36,541 nt of DNA from Saccoglossus kowalevskii (Eukaryota; Hemichordata; Enteropneusta; Harrimaniidae): the NCBI RefSeq assembly GCF_000003605.2, contig NW_003124895.1:589636-626176 (forward strand), in the 5' to 3' direction. The number at the start of each line of letters is the position of its first letter. Within the stretch, counting starts at the first letter, position 1. The notes under the pieces are model-generated. The model was not told the DNA's origin. It worked only from the letters and a program-made list of their open reading frames with translations, and did no database searches. The position numbers were made by a program, and so were the translations under genes. Shown one piece after another: positions 32,600-36,541 of the stretch.

Positions 32600-33115
32600 T
32601 CTGATAAAAGTGTGTATAAGCTTGTCCCACTTTAAAAACTTAAATATAATTTGCATGATTGCGACAAGTGTATATTCTGAAAACACTTTTATTGGAACAT
32701 TTCAGGGATGTTTTTGCTCATAACACATTATGTGAAGTTTTTAAAACTGTTTCCATCAGGAAAATGTATATAAAGTGCTTATTATCACAACAATTTTAAA
32801 AGTGTTTTTACTGGTCACACATTTTGTAAAGTGTTTGCACCTTGAACATAAAAAAAACGTGTTTATTATCACAACAATTAAAAGTGCTTTTACTACACAC
32901 ATAGTTTGCAAAGTCTTTATAATCACGACACAAAGAAAAAATTCTCAATCAAAGGCATGTTTTAATGAAGTGTTTATTATCACAACACACACATATTTTG
33001 AAAAGATTTTACATCAGAAATATATATTGAAAAAAGTGTTTATAATCGCAACACTTTGAAAAGTAAAACACAAAATGAATATTTACAATTGCTCGTAACA
33101 GAGACACATTTTAAA
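32600..33115. repeat. Degenerate tandem repeat of AAGTGTTTATTATCACAAC
   Basis: The core occurs near 32774, 32859, 32912, 32969 and 33034 with small changes. It alternates with TTTTAAAAGTG/AAAGTGTTTTTAC blocks and has an irregular period of about 53-85 bases. One open frame across it repeats the peptide VFIITT, which reflects the DNA repeat rather than a protein family. Confidence 0.75.
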
Positions 33116-33419
33116 ATGTATTTACACTGATGACATAGTAAACAATTATTAACATTATCATTTTTGAAAACAAAATATATCAAATAATGTGTTTCTTGAT
33201 GAAGCATTTTGCACTATTGTACAGTGATCAAAACAAACGATAAACAAATCACATAATCAAGTAAGATATATTTCTAAATATATACATTAGTAAGGTAAGT
33301 TACATTTAAGTGTTACATTTAAAAAAACATACATGTATAGTTGCTGTAAAAGATATTGTCATGAATTTGTTTTTGCGTATCTGTTAACCGACTTAATTAG
33401 TTGATTATTAGTTGAATTG

Positions 33420-33975
33420 CTGTGTTATGTCTGTCATCGTTTAGGTCTATTTGAAGTTTTGGACGGAACTTGGCTCAGTGGTTTGGAACTAATTACGAGA
33501 TACCGTCGCTATTCTGACATCCGTAGTTATTAATGTAGTGAACGATTAATCAAAAGATATGACGTATTCAGTACTTAGTGTGATTGGCTTAATGATTGAA
33601 GGTTACGCCCTAGAGTCTTTTACTGTTTTGTAATTGGTTAGAGTTTTGAAAATGAATAAAGAGAGTTTGAGTTGGTCTTGGCGAATACTCCACGACAGAC
33701 GCAGTCCAAGAGAGTCCAGGGGCGAGCCTTGAGGCAGTCCAGTCTTGGGCTAGTCTTGGGTCAGCCTTGCGAGAGTCTTGGGGACTTTTTCCCCAGGGCG
33801 CTGTGTCTTATAGAGTGCTCGAAAGATCGACTAAGACGAGAGCTGAAACGTATTTCGTTGTGTGTGTCTTATTTGACTGTAAAGTATAAGTGACTTTCCC
33901 GATCCCGTACCTCAAGGGGACGAGATAGAGAGACGAGACGAGTTTCCCCCCTGAAAGTGTGGAGAACCCTGAGAG
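33420..33975. other. GC-richer block of unknown origin, with repeated AGTCTTGGG
   Basis: The composition changes sharply against the flanks. AGTCTTGG recurs four times within about 100 bases (33740-33785), after a sequence with AATAAAGAG. This could be the R-U5 part of a solo LTR, but I did not find matching ends or a target-site duplication. The 73-codon plus-strand frame here has no family match that I know of. Confidence 0.3.
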
Positions 33976-34390
33976 AGAGAAGATTTTACCCCTGATAATA
34001 TTATCAATCGCGTGGCTAAGTGTGTTTACTGAAATTCAAACCTTTCGTGAAACTGTAGATACACGACTTCACATTTGTGGACATTGACACTTCAAAACAG
34101 AAACTTTCCTCAATGGCATAAATGAAAAGACCCAATCTCTTCTCGTGTGGTATTGTTGTCTCGGATGCAGTCCCTCCGAGCACATCAAATTACTGGGGAA
34201 AAATAGTGGGACATAACAAATCATTATTGCAATCCCATTCACACTCAATCCTCGACTCTGAATATATGCACTACCTCTATTCTATTTCAATCATCTTTTA
34301 CTCTTCTATCCATTAAATGGGTTGCTTATTTTTATCACTTTTAAAATCACCCCTAAAATGGTTAGTGTGGTATTTTGAAACAATATTTAC

Positions 34391-34523
34391 CAATATTAAA
34401 CCAAAGTTCTTCTCGCATAGAAGACGAGGGCATTGAACTAATAATAACCCATAATAACAGGACAAAATTAATTCCGAATATTAGCAGTATCATCTTGTCC
34501 GCTTCGGTCGTTTCTCTTAAAAT
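34391..34523 (-). CDS. Candidate signal-peptide exon of an unidentified minus-strand gene
   Basis: On the minus strand a good acceptor (ATTTTTCAG) is followed by 30 bases of leader and an ATG at 34493-34491. It encodes MILLIFGINFVLLLWVIISS followed by MPSSSMREELWF, a strong signal peptide with a likely cleavage after the Ser-rich stretch. The exon ends in phase 1 at G/GTAAAT (34391/34390). Downstream exons on the minus strand were not found with confidence. A possible acceptor near 34190 does not keep the phase. Coding status rests on the peptide and the splice sites only. Confidence 0.45.
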
Positions 34524-34760
34524 CTGAAAAATATAATATTATCAAAATGCAGTGAGTGATGTTCAAATGATTATCTTTATTGTTTCAAGCAATGCGTTAT
34601 TTGAATCAATAAATTCATGAATTTGACTTTAATCAGTTATCCCGCACATAAAGAAATGAATGGAGGCCGCTGCACATATCAATGTAGTACACATGCCGAC
34701 GCTGCCACTATCAATTACACTTTCCACACACTTCGTTACGGTGTAACAATATCATCATAC

Positions 34761-34880
34761 CTTCAGGTTTGTTTAGGATAACTTCCGGTTCCCTTCTTTC
34801 TTCGGAAAATCAAAACAGTCGTCACACAAGTTGTTATTGCTTCTTCAACGAATATGCCATCTGTTCACACACTCCCGACA
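34761..34880 (-). promoter_or_regulatory. Candidate promoter/5'UTR exon with ETS-like site, minus strand
   Basis: On the minus strand the sequence AACCGGAAGT (34781-34790) matches the ETS-family core CCGGAAGT. A possible 5'UTR exon then ends at AACCTGAAG/GTATGA (34761/34760). It would splice to the leader of the exon at 34391-34523. The local GC content is higher than its surroundings. The start point is a guess. Confidence 0.35.
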
Positions 34881-34890
34881 GTATAATGGA

Positions 34891-35740
34891 ATCATGAATG
34901 AGCGTGCGCACGAGTTACATACATTAATGACCACCGTCGTTTACGAAAGGTGTCTCAAAATATTTGCAAAGAAGTAGCAAACTTATTTATTGTTCAATAT
35001 TTGTTTTCATATTGTATTTATTGTATTATTTAAATTGTTAAATAACAATTGAATGGTTATGTATTTTAGAGGCTCAGAGAAGCTCGTTTAAATTAGACGC
35101 AAATGTGCACAGGTGCGTGGTAATATAATATAGAATAAGAGCTGTAAAGAAATTGAATCTAATAATTAGATCACAGAAAATGAATGCCAGTTTAGCGCAG
35201 CGTCGCCCAGCTTACTAACTTGAACTTTAATAACAATGCCGTGCATGTTTAATTCCGTCGGTTAATCAGTTGTGGCAGGTACATTGTATGCAAAATACTA
35301 AAGTCCGTAAATCCGCTACCTGCACAGTGTGAGTTACTGACAAATGTGACATGTGTGAGCATATTCCCCCAATAAATATGCTGTATACAGTCGATAATAA
35401 GTAGTGTGTACATTATAGATGCATACCGTAGACGGCATCCAAAAGTGTTCTGTATATAATCGGATGTTTTAGGTTGAAACATTGCATGTGTGTTTAGTTT
35501 CACATGTGAGAATACTCAGATGTGATTGGAACTACAACTACCGTTCATCAAATGCGGATTAATAAAATACACCACGTGTCTCGATTTCTAGTTGTAATTA
35601 GGTTGGTAAGACCAGATAGGTTGGTGCTTGACATAATGCGCATCTCGTTATGCGTTGAATGACGTCACTTTCGGTAATTGTCCAGTAGGCACATATACCA
35701 AAATGCTTACTCGCGAATCTCCGGACTTTTCACTCAATTT
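34891..35740. other. AT-rich flank with no gene recognised
   Basis: It contains a CRE-like palindrome TGACGTCA at 35660-35667. The 84-codon minus-strand frame at 35249-35503 has no family pattern. Confidence 0.35.
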
Positions 35741-35771
35741 TGTTAATACTGCTTGCATAAAATTGGATGCA

Positions 35772-35807
35772 TTAGTCCATAAATTAGTCCATAAGTTAGT
35801 CCATAAA
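35772..35807. repeat. 12-bp tandem repeat, three copies
   Basis: TTAGTCCATAAA is repeated three times with one A-to-G change in the second copy. Confidence 0.92.
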
Positions 35808-35834
35808 TAAACAATTTAATGACACATTTATGTC

Positions 35835-36075
35835 ACCCTAAAACACTCAGTGTTTTATTTGAAGAAGGTGTATTTATGTGTGTTTACAATGTGCTTAATT
35901 TTCACCAAAAAGTGTTTTAACTCCATAACTCCCTAAAACACTTTTCAAAAAATACTAAAACACTACTGTTTGGATAAAAATTGCAAGTGTTTTATAATAT
36001 AATACATATTTTTTTAATTACAACAGTGTGTTTTCAATTAAAACGGTGTGTTTTAATGAAAAACATGAACGTGCT
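35835..36075. repeat. Cluster of GTGTTTTA / TAAAACAC motifs in both orientations
   Basis: Eight or more copies of AGTGTTTTA or its reverse complement lie within 240 bases. Together with the similar AAGTGTTT-bearing block at 32600-33115, they may mark the ends of one AT-rich transposon family. No element boundaries were resolved. Confidence 0.5.
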
Positions 36076-36441
36076 TCCCAGATTTACAGTGTATATATAA
36101 ACTATGGTTAAAACAAATCCTAATGCAATGCTAATTGTTCAAATTCATAAGTTAGCATAAATCGAATCATCACTCTTGTTTATGTTTATTGACCAATGAA
36201 TGTATAAATCTTAGAAAAGGTGGATTTTATTATAATATTTTAAATTGATCTATACAAAAAATTCTCTTACGTTTCACTTAGATTTAAATAACAATATGTG
36301 TACAAGTATTCTTTGTCATGTGTATAATTTCTTCATTGCACTTGAAATAAAAAAAAAAAAATAAAAAAAAAAAATATTGTATCAAACGTCATCATTGTTA
36401 ATGATAACAGAAATGCCTAACATGGTACTGCACATTTTTGT

Positions 36442-36532
36442 TCACGCTAAAAACGCAAAGGCTCTTGGGTAGACGCTTGTTTGACACGTTATGGCCATCT
36501 GACGCATGCGCAGGTGATGGCACCCGCTTTAA
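36442..36532. mobile_element. TTAA MITE family, copy D, left-truncated
   Basis: It starts abruptly at TCACGCTAAAAACGCAAAGG, which lies in the middle of copies B and C. It runs to the shared right end GCATGCGCAGGTGA and GCTTTAA, with TTAA at 36529-36532. Confidence 0.75.
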
Positions 36533-36541
36533 TTGTTGTTG

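Noticed and set aside
33465-33535. A-box-like TGGCTCAGTGG as a tRNA or SINE promoter
   Set aside because: No B box follows within the normal spacing and no cloverleaf forms.
14253-35667. Three TGACGTCA (CRE-like) palindromes at about 14254, 25814 and 35660
   Set aside because: None sits at a recognised promoter, and three copies in 36 kb are not strong evidence of function.

Overview
The window is AT-rich animal genomic DNA. Its genes are split by AT-rich introns with GT-AG borders. It holds LINE remnants, MITEs, microsatellites and one 50-base assembly gap. The mix of kringle, pentraxin-type, sushi and calcium-binding EGF modules in an adhesion receptor, together with L1/Tx1-like LINEs and hAT-type MITEs, suggests a marine invertebrate, plausibly a deuterostome. 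I cannot name the species. This view comes from domain content and genome style, not from a database match.

The core of the window (5961-18785, plus strand) is one adhesion-class GPCR gene. I could join 26 exons in a single reading frame, giving about 1230 codons to a stop at 18783-18785. The order is Ig, kringle, pentraxin/LamG-like, sushi (CCP), calcium-binding EGF, hormone-receptor domain (HRM), GAIN with a GPS whose cleavage triplet is His-Leu-Ser, seven transmembrane helices, and a highly charged, probably coiled-coil tail. The first seven exons are all phase 1-1, the signature of domains assembled by exon shuffling. The gene is 5' incomplete here: I found no convincing signal-peptide exon upstream of the Ig exon.

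Upstream (1-5960) there is no clear gene. It holds an AC microsatellite, a TTAA-flanked MITE, a decayed minus-strand L1/Tx1-like LINE (about 2640-3430), an unassigned GC-richer coding-like block (4328-4726) and a 165-bp hAT-type MITE with a perfect 8-bp target-site duplication.

Downstream of the receptor, 18786-23239 is 3'UTR and AT-rich intergenic DNA. A plausible signal-peptide first exon lies on the plus strand (23240-23291). From about 26030 to 28270 there is an unusual repeat complex bordered by inverted TATTGCACCCC / GGGGTGCAATA motifs. It carries a 100-bp hairpin-bearing tandem repeat and a two-part array of about 165 bp. A minus-strand LINE 3' half follows (28490-29370), then several tandem repeats. 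A plausible minus-strand 5' end with an ETS-like motif and a signal-peptide exon lies at 34391-34880. The two signal-peptide exons point towards each other, but I could not find confident downstream exons for either.

The most interesting item is the receptor itself. It has an unusual domain string, a kringle with a shortened loop, a pentraxin domain with altered signature and calcium-site residues, and an intact cleavage site and tethered agonist.
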